From contig NC_013158.1 of the NCBI RefSeq assembly GCF_000023945.1, positions 2,418,001 to 2,482,000 on the forward strand: a DNA stretch of 64,000 nt. Reading direction: 5' to 3'. The notes under the pieces are model-generated. The model saw only the letters and a list, made by a program, of their open reading frames with translations. It had not been told where the DNA came from and ran no database searches. Below, piece after piece: positions 17,500 through 27,727 of the stretch. The stretch is from Halorhabdus utahensis DSM 12940 (lineage in GTDB: Archaea > Halobacteriota > Halobacteria > Halobacteriales > Haloarculaceae). The position numbers and the translations under genes are program-made. Positions within the stretch are counted from its first letter, which is position 1. Each line of letters starts with the position of its first letter.

Positions 17500-19023
17500 A
17501 TGACACGTGATGATACGGACGAACCGACGGGAGAATCGACTACCAGTGCCACGACCACCGATTCCGGGGGGCGATCACGCGATCGTCCGTCCGTCTCGGC
17601 CCAAACCCGTCGGCGGTTCCTCCTGACGGGGGCCGGCGTAGGGTTGGGTGCGCTCGCACTCAACGCGAGCGGGCCGGCCTCGGCGGCGACGGTCGAGGAG
17701 GTCTGTAACTCCGACGACTACGGGTCGATCGACGTCGCCGACGGGTTCACCCTGGTGGACAACCAGTGGGGGAACTCAAACGCCGATCAGTGTGTCTGGC
17801 TCAACGACGACGGCAGTTACGGCTATGACTTCGACGCCGCGGGTGGCAGTGGGATCAACTATCCCGAGGTGATCTGTGGGACGAAACCCTGGGGGACTGA
17901 CACCGGGGTGGCGGAGTTCCCGATTCGGCGTCGGGACGTTGACGAACTCGTTATCGACGTCGAGGCCGAGTACTCCGAGTCCGGCGGCGAGTGGGACTGG
18001 GCCGAGGAGTGGTGGCTGATGGACCAGCCACCGAGCCAGGAGACCGGGACCCACCAGTACGAGATCATGCTTCTCCTGGACTGGAACGACCAGCACGACC
18101 ACGGCGCGGTCGAGGCCGAGAACGTCTGGACCGACCGATTCGGCAACACCGTCGATCATTGGACGACCTACAACTCCGGCGGAACGAATGCGACGTTCTA
18201 CATCTTCCGAATCCAGGGCGGTCACGACGGCGGCCGGATCGACCTGACCGAGATCGTCGACTATCTGACCGCGGAACACGGCGTCGACGAGAGTCTCTGG
18301 CTCTCGGGTGTCGAACTCGGCAACGAGTACTGGGAGGGCAGTTCCGGCGAGACTACCTACAACACCTTCGACGTCACGATCAACGGGTCGACCTACGAAA
18401 GCGGGAGCGGGACCGACACGCCGACCCCGACTGAGACGCCGACTCCGACTGAGACGCCGACCCCGACCGAGACGCCGACGGACACTGAAACCGAGACGCC
18501 GACGGACACTGAAACCGAGACGCCGACAGACACTGAAACCGAGACGCCGACAGACACTGAAACCGAGACGGAGACGCCGTCGGGTGACGCGCTCGTCGTC
18601 AACGATTACGACGGCGATCCGGCGTGGTCGAGCAATCGCAACGATCTCGGGCAGTGGTGCGGGGCCGGCTCCTTCGAGAACGGGAGCGGCGACGTGCAGG
18701 ACGGCGCACTCGTTCTGGAGTACGACAACGCCGGCTGGTTCCAGGAGCAAATCAATCAAGACCTTTCGGGGTATTCGGACCTCGTCTTCGTCCTCAGCGG
18801 CGCCGATGGCGGCGAAGAAGACGACTTCCTGCTTGACGTCGGTGGCGCTCGCGGGCTTCTCTCGGCGTTCAGCGACGATGCCATCGGGACGTCGGCTTCG
18901 ACGGTCACCGTCGACATGGAGTCGGCCGGCATCGATCCGTCAGCCGGGGGACTGTCGGTCCGATTGAACTTCTGGCAGGGCGGCAGTGGCACGCTCGAAA
19001 TCGACGAGATCCGATTCGAATAG
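17500..19023 (+). CDS. Secreted GH12 endoglucanase with accessory module
   Basis: A 507-residue exported protein with a GH12-type beta-jelly-roll catalytic domain (~65-305). The early part reads TLVDNQWGNSNADQCVW and GGSGINYPEVICGTKPWG, as in xyloglucanase/endoglucanase GH12 enzymes. The two catalytic Glu are probably Glu188 in QYEIMLLLDWND and Glu276 in ELGNEYWEGSSG. The Tat motif is TRRRFLL (R37-R39). A Thr/Pro/Glu/Asp linker (~307-362), encoded by tandem DNA repeats, leads to the terminal accessory module (~363-507). ATG 17500 is preferred because the neighbouring proteins also begin with short MT... starts; ATG 17449 is possible. The target is probably beta-1,4-glucan or xyloglucan. Confidence 0.82.
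   Translation: MTRDDTDEPTGESTTSATTTDSGGRSRDRPSVSAQTRRRFLLTGAGVGLGALALNASGPASAATVEEVCNSDDYGSIDVADGFTLVDNQWGNSNADQCVWLNDDGSYGYDFDAAGGSGINYPEVICGTKPWGTDTGVAEFPIRRRDVDELVIDVEAEYSESGGEWDWAEEWWLMDQPPSQETGTHQYEIMLLLDWNDQHDHGAVEAENVWTDRFGNTVDHWTTYNSGGTNATFYIFRIQGGHDGGRIDLTEIVDYLTAEHGVDESLWLSGVELGNEYWEGSSGETTYNTFDVTINGSTYESGSGTDTPTPTETPTPTETPTPTETPTDTETETPTDTETETPTDTETETPTDTETETETPSGDALVVNDYDGDPAWSSNRNDLGQWCGAGSFENGSGDVQDGALVLEYDNAGWFQEQINQDLSGYSDLVFVLSGADGGEEDDFLLDVGGARGLLSAFSDDAIGTSASTVTVDMESAGIDPSAGGLSVRLNFWQGGSGTLEIDEIRFE
18419..18579 (+). repeat. Tandem repeats encoding the TPTETE linker
   Basis: About three copies of an 18-bp unit (encoding TPTPTE) are followed by about four copies of a 24-bp unit (encoding ETPTDTET). 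They form the linker between the GH12 domain and the accessory module. Copies are near-identical at the DNA level, so copy number is expected to vary between strains. Confidence 0.85.
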
Positions 19024-19094
19024 GGGCGCAACTACTCGATTCGCCTGCCGTTGGCGTCTCATCGGGGGGTCGACCGGGGGAACGAAACAAAAAT

Positions 19095-20666
19095 ATGACA
19101 CGACGCACGAACGATACCGGCGAAGTAGATGAGAAACCAAGTAGCGGTGCTGAGCAGCAAGGTTCGAACGACTCGACCGGCTCCAGGGACCCGTCTCGAC
19201 GTGACTTCCTGAAGGCCGGTGCCGCGGTCGGTGCAGGGACGTTCGCGGTCGGACTCGGGCAGCAGGCCACGGCGACCACGGCGACGGACCCGTCGAATCT
19301 TGATCTGTACCTGCTGTTCGGCCAGTCGAACATGGAGGGACAGGGACCGATCGAAGCCCAGGACAGGGAGACCCATCCGCGGATCCACGTCCTCGCTGAC
19401 AAGACCTGTCCGAACCTCGATCGCGAGTATGGCGAGTGGTATCTGGCCGAACCGCCGCTCAACCGATGCTATGGGAAGCTCGGTCCCGGCGATTACTTCG
19501 CGAAGTCCATGATCGAGGAGATGCCGGACGACCGGTCGATCGGTCTCGTTCCCGCAGCCGTCAGCGGGGCCGACATTGCTCTCTTCGAAAAGGGGGCACC
19601 GATCGGTCGGAACGACCGCGACATCCCCTCCCAGTTCGACGGCGGCTACGAATGGATGGTCGATCTTGCCGAAACGGCCCAGCAAGTCGGGACGTTCAGG
19701 GGCATTCTGTTCCACCAGGGCGAGACGAACACGAACGATCAGCAGTGGACCGATCAGGTCCAGGGTATCGTCGAGGATCTCCGCGCCGACCTCGGTATCG
19801 GCAACGTCCCGTTCCTGGCGGGTGAGATGCTCTATGACTCGGCTGGGGGGTGTTGTGGCTCGCACAACACTGAAGTCAACGAACTCCCGGACGTCATCGA
19901 GAACGCTCACGTCGTCTCGGCTGAAGGACTTGCCGGCCAGGATTACGCGCACTTCACGTCCGAAGCGTATCGAGAACTCGGCCGTCGCTACGCTGCGGAG
20001 ATGCTGGAACACGTCGACGTCAGCGGCGGGACCGACGACGGATCCGGCGGCAACTCCGGTGATGATTCGGGTGGCAACGATGGCGATGGGTCGGGCAGTG
20101 ACTCCGATGATGACTCGGACAGTGACACTGGCGACTCCGGCGATGATTCGGGCAGTGATACCGGCGATAGTTCGGGCGATGACGCCGGTAGCGACTCAGG
20201 GGGTTCCAGCGAGTATCCCACGTGGGATTCAACTGCCGTTTATCGCACCGGCGATCGGGTCGTCCACGACGGACGCGTCTGGGAGGCCCAGTGGTACACC
20301 CAGGATCAGGAACCCCGCGAGGAGGACTACTACGTCTGGCAACCTGTCGAGGACGAAAGCGCCGGTAATTCCGGCGGTGACACCAGCGGGGAATCGGGTG
20401 GTGACACCGGTAACTTGAACGCCGAGATGGATCCGAGCACGACAGCGGCCAGTGTCGGTGAGCGGGTCACGTTCCGCGTCACCGACACGAGCGGTTCGAG
20501 CAATTGGCTCACTTCTCTGGCGTTCGATTTCGGAGACGGGATGACAGCCACCGGGTGGTGGGCTGCCCATTCCTTCGATTCGCCGGGCACCTACACCGTC
20601 ACGCTCACCGCGACCGACAACGGGGGTGCATCGACCACTCACGAGGTGACGATCACGGTCTCGTAA
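19095..20666 (+). CDS. Secreted SASA-type carbohydrate esterase with CBM5/12 and PKD-like module
   Basis: A 523-residue exported esterase of the SGNH/SASA type, the fold of CE6 acetylxylan esterases. The nucleophile is Ser78 in LLFGQSNMEGQG, and the catalytic Asp-x-x-His is DYAH (Asp283, His286). The Tat motif is SRRDFLK (R35-R36). After an Asp/Gly/Ser linker comes a ~45-residue chitin/cellulose-binding CBM5/12-like module (YPTWDSTAVYRTGDRVVHDG...VWQPV, ~373-418). A PKD-like module (~439-523) ends the protein. It probably removes acetyl groups from xylan or mannan for the neighbouring xylanases. It lies 71 bp downstream of the GH12 gene. Confidence 0.8.
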   Translation: MTRRTNDTGEVDEKPSSGAEQQGSNDSTGSRDPSRRDFLKAGAAVGAGTFAVGLGQQATATTATDPSNLDLYLLFGQSNMEGQGPIEAQDRETHPRIHVLADKTCPNLDREYGEWYLAEPPLNRCYGKLGPGDYFAKSMIEEMPDDRSIGLVPAAVSGADIALFEKGAPIGRNDRDIPSQFDGGYEWMVDLAETAQQVGTFRGILFHQGETNTNDQQWTDQVQGIVEDLRADLGIGNVPFLAGEMLYDSAGGCCGSHNTEVNELPDVIENAHVVSAEGLAGQDYAHFTSEAYRELGRRYAAEMLEHVDVSGGTDDGSGGNSGDDSGGNDGDGSGSDSDDDSDSDTGDSGDDSGSDTGDSSGDDAGSDSGGSSEYPTWDSTAVYRTGDRVVHDGRVWEAQWYTQDQEPREEDYYVWQPVEDESAGNSGGDTSGESGGDTGNLNAEMDPSTTAASVGERVTFRVTDTSGSSNWLTSLAFDFGDGMTATGWWAAHSFDSPGTYTVTLTATDNGGASTTHEVTITVS

Positions 20667-20842
20667 ACCGAGTTCCGGGCTCCACTAGCCGCGTCCACTC
20701 CGTGGTCGATCCACGGTTCGGCCCACCGGACGGTGCGGCTCGGTGACCGATCGAACCGACGACTGACCGCAGCGTGACCGATCCCCGCCCGACGTCACCG
20801 AGTGGCGATCGGGATCGGCGAGCACAACACACGACGATACCG

Positions 20843-23089
20843 ATGACACCAGACACGAACGACGACATCGACACATCGACAGCCGGCCCCGTCGAGGCTG
20901 ACGATTCTGTCGGCTCGATGGACCGGCGAGACTATCTCCAGACCGTCGCGGCAGCGGCCGCGGCGGCCGGACTCGGCGCTGCCACAACGGGTGGCGCAGC
21001 CGCCGAGACGGCTGACACTTCCTTGAGTATCGACGAACGGATCGAAGAACACCGGACAGGCACTCTTGAGGTTGTCGTCGAGAACCCCGACGGCTCGACG
21101 GTCTCGGACGCCGAGGTCTCGATCGCCCAGCAGGAACACGCGTTCAGCTTCGGCACCGCCGTCAACGCCGACAGGCTCGTCAACGAGAGCGACCCCGGCG
21201 ACAACTACCGCGAGTACGTCCCGGAGCTGTTCAACACGGCGGTGCTCGGCAACCACCACAAGTGGCGGTTCTGGGAGAACAACCGGGAGGTCGCCGACGA
21301 GGCGACGAACTGGCTGCTCGATCAGGGACTGGACATGCGCGGACACGTCTGTCTCTGGGGTCGGGAGGACGTCGCGGCGATCCCGGACGATATCTTGACG
21401 GCGATCGAGGAACGCGACGCCGAGACGATCCGCGAGCGTTCGATGGCCCACATCGAGGAGATCATCACCCACTACGGCGAGGACATCACCGACTGGGACG
21501 TCGTCAACGAGGCGATGCACGCCTACCAGCTCCAGCTCGGTGTCTACGGCGACCGGATCGACACCGAGGAGCCCTGGAACGGTGAGATCGTCCCGTGGAC
21601 CTCCCCACTCCTGGCGGCGTGGTACGAGCAGGCCGCGTCGGTGATCGCGGAGCACGACCTCGACGTCGGCATCGCGGTCAACGACTTCAACCAGTTCCCC
21701 TACGCCTACACGGACAACCGCTACGAGTCGGAGATCGATCACATCAACGCCAACGGGGCACAGCTGGACACGGTCGGCCTCCAGGCACACATTGCCGCCC
21801 GAGAGGGCGAGTTCAATTCCAACGACGATCCGGACGGCCGGATCGACGCCGACCAGGTCGTCTCGGAGATCAACACGTGGGCCGACCACGGCGCACGCGT
21901 GAAGATCACGGAGTTCGACACGTACAACGGCGACGACTGGAACTCAGATGAGGAACGCGCCGACGTGACGGAGAACTACCTCCGGGGTGCGTTCAGCCAT
22001 CCTGGCGTCGACGCGTTCATCATGTGGGGCTTCTGGGACGGCGACCACTGGGAAGACGAAGCGCCGCTGTTCTACGAGGACTGGTCGCAGAAACCCGCAT
22101 ACGATGTCTGGACCGGCCTGGTCTACGACGAGTGGTGGACCGACGACTCCGGCACGACTGACTCCAGAGGGGCCTACACCACGACGGCGTTCCTGGGTGA
22201 CCACGAAGTCACCGTCAGTACCGATAGCGCAGAGACGACCGAGTCAGTCGAAGTCACGGATGCCTCGGGCACGACGACGGTCACGGTCACCGTCGCGGGT
22301 GACGGCAGCGCCGCGGACGACACCCAGCCGCCGTCGGTGCCGACGAATCTCTCGGTGTCGACGACGACCGACTCGACGGTCACCGTCTCCTGGGACGGCG
22401 TGACGGACAACGGGACCGCCGGGCTGGACCAGTACGTCGTCTCCGTGGGCGGCTCACAGGACCAGACGATCGGTGCCGGCATGACGACCGCGACGGTCGA
22501 GGGGCTCGACGCGGCGGCGACCTACGAGATCGGCGTCTCGGCAGTCGACAGTGCGGGCAACGAGTCCGACGCCGCGACCGTACAGGCCACGACCGCGGAA
22601 GCCGACGACGGCGAAGACGATGAGGGCGACGGCACTGACGACGAGACGCCAGCCGAGGCACTCGTCGTCAACGACTACGACGGCGACCCGGCGTGGGCGT
22701 CCAATCGAAACGATCTCGGCCAGTGGTGCGGGGCTGGCTCGTTCGAGAACGGTGGCGGCGAGGTCGAGGACGGGGCGCTGGTCCTCGAATACGACAATGC
22801 CGGCTGGTTCGTCGAGCAGCTCAACCAGGACGTCTCGGAGTACTCGGAACTGGTGTTGGTCCTGGCCGGTGACGACGTCCAAGCGGACGAGTTCCTGCTG
22901 GACGTGGGTGGCGCTCGCGGGCTCCTCTCTGCGTTCACCGACGACGCCATCGGAACGTCGGCCTCGACCGTCACCGTCGACATGGAATCGGCAGGTATCG
23001 ACCCGTCGACCGGGGGGCTCTCGGTTCGACTGAACTTCTGGCAGGGCGGCAGTGGCACGCTCGAAATCGAGGAGATCCGCTTCCAGTAG
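20843..23089 (+). CDS. Secreted GH10 xylanase, GH10-FN3-accessory module
   Basis: A 748-residue exported endo-beta-1,4-xylanase. The Tat motif is MDRRDYLQ (R28-R29) with a poly-Ala core. A small strand-rich region (VVVENPDGSTVSDAEVSIAQ) precedes the GH10 barrel, as in many GH10 enzymes of this type. The acid/base is Glu223 in DVVNEAMHAY and the nucleophile Glu357 in KITEFDTYNG. A short beta module follows the barrel (WWTDDSGTTDSRGAYTT...), then FN3 (~493-585) and the terminal accessory module (~605-748). GTG 20774 is an alternative start; ATG 20843 gives a normal signal length. It is a tandem paralogue of the next gene. Confidence 0.92.
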   Translation: MTPDTNDDIDTSTAGPVEADDSVGSMDRRDYLQTVAAAAAAAGLGAATTGGAAAETADTSLSIDERIEEHRTGTLEVVVENPDGSTVSDAEVSIAQQEHAFSFGTAVNADRLVNESDPGDNYREYVPELFNTAVLGNHHKWRFWENNREVADEATNWLLDQGLDMRGHVCLWGREDVAAIPDDILTAIEERDAETIRERSMAHIEEIITHYGEDITDWDVVNEAMHAYQLQLGVYGDRIDTEEPWNGEIVPWTSPLLAAWYEQAASVIAEHDLDVGIAVNDFNQFPYAYTDNRYESEIDHINANGAQLDTVGLQAHIAAREGEFNSNDDPDGRIDADQVVSEINTWADHGARVKITEFDTYNGDDWNSDEERADVTENYLRGAFSHPGVDAFIMWGFWDGDHWEDEAPLFYEDWSQKPAYDVWTGLVYDEWWTDDSGTTDSRGAYTTTAFLGDHEVTVSTDSAETTESVEVTDASGTTTVTVTVAGDGSAADDTQPPSVPTNLSVSTTTDSTVTVSWDGVTDNGTAGLDQYVVSVGGSQDQTIGAGMTTATVEGLDAAATYEIGVSAVDSAGNESDAATVQATTAEADDGEDDEGDGTDDETPAEALVVNDYDGDPAWASNRNDLGQWCGAGSFENGGGEVEDGALVLEYDNAGWFVEQLNQDVSEYSELVLVLAGDDVQADEFLLDVGGARGLLSAFTDDAIGTSASTVTVDMESAGIDPSTGGLSVRLNFWQGGSGTLEIEEIRFQ

Positions 23090-23128
23090 CGGATTCGCCC
23101 TCGAAACGCAGCGGAACGACATATCACG

Positions 23129-25624
23129 ATGACACACGACGATTCACACGACATCGACGCATCGGCACACGAATCAGACGACGTCCACGACGCGAGCGAA
23201 CCCACGACCGACGGGGAGGGGCCCGCCGGTTCGATGGAACGGCGGGACTATCTGCGGGCGGTCGCGGCGGCCGCAGCCCTTGGCGGACTCGGGGGTGCAG
23301 CGACGGGCGGCGCGGCCGCGGAGACCGCGGACACCTCGCTGGATATCGACGAGCGCATCGAGGAACACCGGACTGGCAATCTGGAAGTCGTCGTCGAGAA
23401 CCCCGACGGCTCGACGGTCTCGGATGCCAGTGTTGCGGTTTCCCAGCAGGAACACGACTTTGGCTTCGGGACGGCCGTCAACGCGAACACGCTGATCAAC
23501 AGCTCCAGCGAGGGCGACAACTATCGGGAGTACATCCCCGAACTGTTCAACAAGGCGGTGATGGAGAACCGCCACAAGTGGGACTTCTGGGAGAACGAAC
23601 AGCAACTGGCCGACGAGGCGACCGAGTGGATCTTGAATCAGGGCCTGGACATGCGGGGGCACGTCTGCATCTGGGGCCGGGAGGACGTCGCGGCGATCCC
23701 GGACGACATCCTGACGGCGATCGACGAGGGTGACGAGCAGACGATCCGCGAGCGCTCGATGGCTCACATCGAGGAGATCATCACCCACTACGGCGACGAC
23801 TTCACCGAGTGGGAGGTCGTCAACGAGGCGATGCACGCCTATCAGCTGCAGATCGGCGTCTACGGCGACCAGATCGACACCGAGGAGCCCTGGACCGGCG
23901 ACGTCGTCCCCTGGACCTCCGAACTGCTGGCCGACTGGTACGATCAGGCCGAGTCGGTGATCGAGGAGAACGGCCTCGACGTCGGGATCGCCGTCAACGA
24001 CTTCAACCAGTTCGCGTACGGCTACACCGACAACCGGTACGTCAACGAGATCCAGCATATCAACGACAACGCTGTCCAGCTCGATACGGTCGGCCTTCAG
24101 GCTCACGCCGGTGCCCGGACGGGCGAGTTCAATTCCAACGACAGCCCGGACGGCCGGATCAGCGCCGCACAGGTCACCGAGGAGATGAACAAGTGGGCGG
24201 ATCTCGGTGCGCGCCTGAAGATCACGGAGTTCGACACGTACAACGGCGACGACTGGAATTCCGACGAGGAGCGCGCGGAGGTCTTAGAGAATTACCTCCG
24301 CGGAGCGTTCAGCCATCCCGGGTGTGACGACTTCATCATGTGGGGCTTCTGGGACGGCCGCCACTGGGAGAACGAGGCACCGCTGTTCTACGATGATTGG
24401 TCGACAAAGCCGGCGTACGATGTCTGGACCGGGCTGGTGTACGACGAGTGGTGGACCGACGATTCCGGCACGACCGACGCCAGTGGAACCTACGCCACGA
24501 CGGCGTTCCTGGGTGACCACGAAGTCACCGTCAGCACCGACAGCGCGGAGACGACTGAGACAGTCTCGGTCTCGGACGCTTCGGGCACGACGACGGTGAC
24601 AGTGACGCTCGAAGGCGACGGGGAAAGCGATGGCGACACCCAGCCACCAGAAACGCCGACGAACCTGACCGCGACCGATTCCACGAGTTCCTCGATCACC
24701 GTCTCCTGGGACGGCGTGACGGACAACGGAACGTCGGGGCTCGATGTCTACGTCGTCTCAGTCGATGGCAGCGAGGACCAGACCGTCGGCGCCGGGATGA
24801 CGACAGCGACGATCGACGGGCTGGATGCCGCCACGACCTACGAGATCGGGGTTTCGGCCGTCGACGGTGCGGGCAACGAGTCCGAGACGGCGACCGTCCA
24901 GGCAACGACTGACGAGGATGGCGATGGTGATGGCGACGGAGATAGCGATGGCGATGGTGATGGCGATGGCAACGGCGATGGCGATGGTGAAGAAGACGGT
25001 GACGAAACTGGCGACGGTGATCTGATCGCCGAGATGGACCCGAGTACGACCAGCCCCGCGGTCGGCGAGCGGGTCACCTTCCGGGTGACGGATACGACCG
25101 ACTCGGGCAACTGGATCAGCTCCCTGGAGTGGGACCTCGGCAACGGCGACACGGCGAGCGGCTGGTACACCGAGACGACCTACGAGTCCGCCGGCACCTA
25201 CACCGTGGCGCTGACGGCGACGAATAACGACGACGAGTCCACCACCCACGAGGTCGATATCGTCGTCGGCGGTGGTGACGGCGATGGCGACGGAGAGGGA
25301 GATGGCGACGGTGATGGCGACGGTAACGGCGACGGTGATGGCGACGGTGACGGTGATGGAACGACCGGCGATCTCGTCGCCGAGATCGATCCGAGCACGA
25401 CGGAAGCCAGCGTCGGCCAGACGGTCCAGTTCTGGCTCACTGACGCGACAGGGTCCGCGAACTGGATCACCGGGGCCGAGTGGGATCTCGGCAACGGCGA
25501 CACGGGTAGTGGCTGGTACGCGGAGACGACCTACGATGCCGCCGGCACCTACACCGTCTCGTTGACTGCGACAGACAACGACGACGAGTCCACGACTGAC
25601 GAGGTGACCATCACAGTCTCCTGA
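23129..25624 (+). CDS. Secreted GH10 xylanase, GH10-FN3-PKD-PKD
   Basis: An 831-residue exported xylanase whose catalytic part is nearly collinear with the preceding gene. The acid/base is Glu233 (EVVNEAMHAY) and the nucleophile Glu367 (KITEFDTYNG). The Tat motif is MERRDYLR (R38-R39). After the FN3 (~505-597) it differs completely from its twin: instead of the WCGAGSF-type module it has two PKD-like modules (~631-715 and ~748-831) joined by Asp-Gly repeat linkers. The pair therefore shows duplication followed by exchange of the C-terminal module. The intergenic gap is 39 bp. Confidence 0.92.
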   Translation: MTHDDSHDIDASAHESDDVHDASEPTTDGEGPAGSMERRDYLRAVAAAAALGGLGGAATGGAAAETADTSLDIDERIEEHRTGNLEVVVENPDGSTVSDASVAVSQQEHDFGFGTAVNANTLINSSSEGDNYREYIPELFNKAVMENRHKWDFWENEQQLADEATEWILNQGLDMRGHVCIWGREDVAAIPDDILTAIDEGDEQTIRERSMAHIEEIITHYGDDFTEWEVVNEAMHAYQLQIGVYGDQIDTEEPWTGDVVPWTSELLADWYDQAESVIEENGLDVGIAVNDFNQFAYGYTDNRYVNEIQHINDNAVQLDTVGLQAHAGARTGEFNSNDSPDGRISAAQVTEEMNKWADLGARLKITEFDTYNGDDWNSDEERAEVLENYLRGAFSHPGCDDFIMWGFWDGRHWENEAPLFYDDWSTKPAYDVWTGLVYDEWWTDDSGTTDASGTYATTAFLGDHEVTVSTDSAETTETVSVSDASGTTTVTVTLEGDGESDGDTQPPETPTNLTATDSTSSSITVSWDGVTDNGTSGLDVYVVSVDGSEDQTVGAGMTTATIDGLDAATTYEIGVSAVDGAGNESETATVQATTDEDGDGDGDGDSDGDGDGDGNGDGDGEEDGDETGDGDLIAEMDPSTTSPAVGERVTFRVTDTTDSGNWISSLEWDLGNGDTASGWYTETTYESAGTYTVALTATNNDDESTTHEVDIVVGGGDGDGDGEGDGDGDGDGNGDGDGDGDGDGTTGDLVAEIDPSTTEASVGQTVQFWLTDATGSANWITGAEWDLGNGDTGSGWYAETTYDAAGTYTVSLTATDNDDESTTDEVTITVS
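24916..25016 (+). repeat. GATGGC-type tandem repeat encoding a DGDGD linker
   Basis: A low-complexity run of GATGGC/GACGGT hexamers codes for alternating Asp and Gly between FN3 and the first PKD-like module. A second run, 25276-25362, separates the two PKD-like modules. The acidic linker suits high salt; DxDxDG-like spacing might also bind calcium. Confidence 0.8.
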
Positions 25625-25806
25625 ACGGGCAACCGAACTGGGCGACCGGCGGGATCTGCCACTCACGCACACTCATGGGGATCGATCCCGTCCGGCACCC
25701 AGCCGGCGACGCGCTGCTGATCGACAGCGGAACTGACTGACTAATTCGGTGGGGGTCACCGCCACGACCGACAGACTGACCGACACACGCGAGGCCAACT
25801 CGACAC

Positions 25807-27609
25807 ATGACAGACAACAACACGCAATCGACGACACAGGCGGATAGACAGCAAACCACGACGGATCGGGAGTCTGGACGGTCAGGGGACGCCTCGTCTT
25901 CGGATGGGCTCGAGTCTCCGGCCCGACGGGACGTGCTGAAGGCCATCGGTAGCGGGGCGTTGATTGGTGTCCTCGGGACCGGTAGCGCCAGCGCCGATCC
26001 GGCCACGTTCGGCGATGGGGTGAACCTCCAGCCGTCGTACTTCTGTGATGGCGATCAGGCGCTGGGCTGGGATCTGATGAACGATCACCCGGACATCGAG
26101 ACGGTCCGCATCGAGATCGAGCCCTTCTCGTTCGACGAGGTCGCGACGACCGTCGAGGACGCCAAGCGCTGGATCGACGAGGCCGCAGCCAACGGCAAGA
26201 ACGTCATCGCGACCTATCATCACTACCCGGACAACGGGTCCGCCGAGGCCTCAGCGCTCCAGGATGCCGCGGATTTCTGGGTCGAACACTACGAGACGCT
26301 CGCTGCGGACACCGACTTCACCGTCAACCTGATGAACGAGTGGGGAAACCACGACGTCACGGCAGAGGAGTACGCATCGGCGTACAACGACGCCATCAGC
26401 ACGGTCCGGTCGGGCACTAGTTACGACGGCCCGATCGTCTGTGACGCTCCCGGCTGGGGCCAGGGAACGTATCGACTGGCCGACGCTGTCGAGTCCATCG
26501 ACCACGACGACCTGATCCTCTCGGCGCACGTCTACCCCAGCGCCTGGAACGCGACAACGGGTCAGAACCTTGTTCCCGAGGATCTCGACGTGCTGGACGA
26601 GACGGGGTATCCGTGCATGATCGGCGAGTTCGGCAACTACGCCGACTCGACCGGGGCGGACTGGTCGGCTATCATCGACTACGCGAAAGAACTCGGCTGG
26701 CCGGTGATCGGCTGGGCCTGGAACGGCGATGGGTCGGACGATCCCATGAACATGGCCAACCCCTACTGGGGTGACGACTGTGGTGCCGAGTCCTACACAG
26801 CGAGTGAGTACTTCGACGTCGTCTACGACAAACTGGGTGACAGTGCCGGCGGTGGTGGCGGTAGTGACGACGGTGACGACGGAACAGACGACGGTGGCGA
26901 CGGAACAGACGACGGTGGCGATACAGGCGAGGGAAGTGACGGACAGGACGATGGCGACGGTGGGACGACAGTCGACCTGCTCGCGGAGATACGTCCGAGC
27001 ACCACCGACGCCGGTGTCGGCGAGCGGCTGACCTTCTCGGTCACGGACACCTCCGGTACCGATCGCTGGATCGACGCCCTGTCGTGGGACTTCGACGACG
27101 GAGACACCGCGAGTGGCTGGTGGGCCGAACACACGTACGATTCGGCCGGCACCTACACGGTCTCGCTGACGGCGACCGACAACGAGGGCGACTCCACCAC
27201 CCACCAGGTTGACATCGTCGTCGGCGGTGATGATGGCGCAGACGACGGTGGCGGCGGTGAATCAGATGGCGACGACAGCGAAAGCAGTGATGAGAGCGGT
27301 AGCGGGGGCAGCAGTGACGACCAGGCCGGTGAGGACGGTGGCGACTCGACCGGTGATGTGCTCGCGGAGATAACTCCGAGCACGACCGACGCCGCTGTCG
27401 GCGAGCGGCTGACCTTCTCGGTGACGGATACGTCCGGCAACAGCCGATGGATCGAGTCGCTGTCGTGGGATTTCGACGACGGGGACACGGCGACCGGCTG
27501 GTGGACCGAGCACACCTACGACGCGACGGGGACGTACACGGTTGCGCTGACTGCGACCGACAACGAGGGGGAATCGACCACCCACGAGGTGACGATCACG
27601 GTTTCGTGA
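25807..27609 (+). CDS. Secreted GH5_8-like beta-mannanase with two PKD-like modules
   Basis: A 600-residue exported protein. The Tat motif is ARRDVLK (R40-R41). The ~300-residue catalytic domain lacks the IPTP...LRGVN start of the neighbouring cellulases and resembles GH5 subfamily 8 mannanases. The acid/base is Glu178 in NLMNEWGNHD, followed by a conserved CDAPGWGQG loop and nucleophile Glu274 in MIGEFGNY, ending with WAWNGDGSD. Two PKD-like modules (~392-475, ~518-600) are joined by Asp/Gly/Ser linkers. Mannan is the likely substrate; a beta-glucanase cannot be ruled out. It is separated from the GH10 gene by 182 bp with no clear TATA box. Confidence 0.78.
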   Translation: MTDNNTQSTTQADRQQTTTDRESGRSGDASSSDGLESPARRDVLKAIGSGALIGVLGTGSASADPATFGDGVNLQPSYFCDGDQALGWDLMNDHPDIETVRIEIEPFSFDEVATTVEDAKRWIDEAAANGKNVIATYHHYPDNGSAEASALQDAADFWVEHYETLAADTDFTVNLMNEWGNHDVTAEEYASAYNDAISTVRSGTSYDGPIVCDAPGWGQGTYRLADAVESIDHDDLILSAHVYPSAWNATTGQNLVPEDLDVLDETGYPCMIGEFGNYADSTGADWSAIIDYAKELGWPVIGWAWNGDGSDDPMNMANPYWGDDCGAESYTASEYFDVVYDKLGDSAGGGGGSDDGDDGTDDGGDGTDDGGDTGEGSDGQDDGDGGTTVDLLAEIRPSTTDAGVGERLTFSVTDTSGTDRWIDALSWDFDDGDTASGWWAEHTYDSAGTYTVSLTATDNEGDSTTHQVDIVVGGDDGADDGGGGESDGDDSESSDESGSGGSSDDQAGEDGGDSTGDVLAEITPSTTDAAVGERLTFSVTDTSGNSRWIESLSWDFDDGDTATGWWTEHTYDATGTYTVALTATDNEGESTTHEVTITVS

Positions 27610-27727
27610 GTTGACCAACCGGGCCGGGTTCGGGGTAATCGGTTGAACCGATCCGGATCCGGACACCTACTCGATCGGACTGGCTGGTGGTCCCAATCGC
27701 GACCGCGAAAACAACGAGAGCATACAC

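Noticed and set aside
24916..25362. Repeated GATGGC units looking like a CRISPR or satellite array
   Set aside because: The units are 6 bp, in frame, and code for a DGDGD linker; there are no unique spacers and no cas genes.
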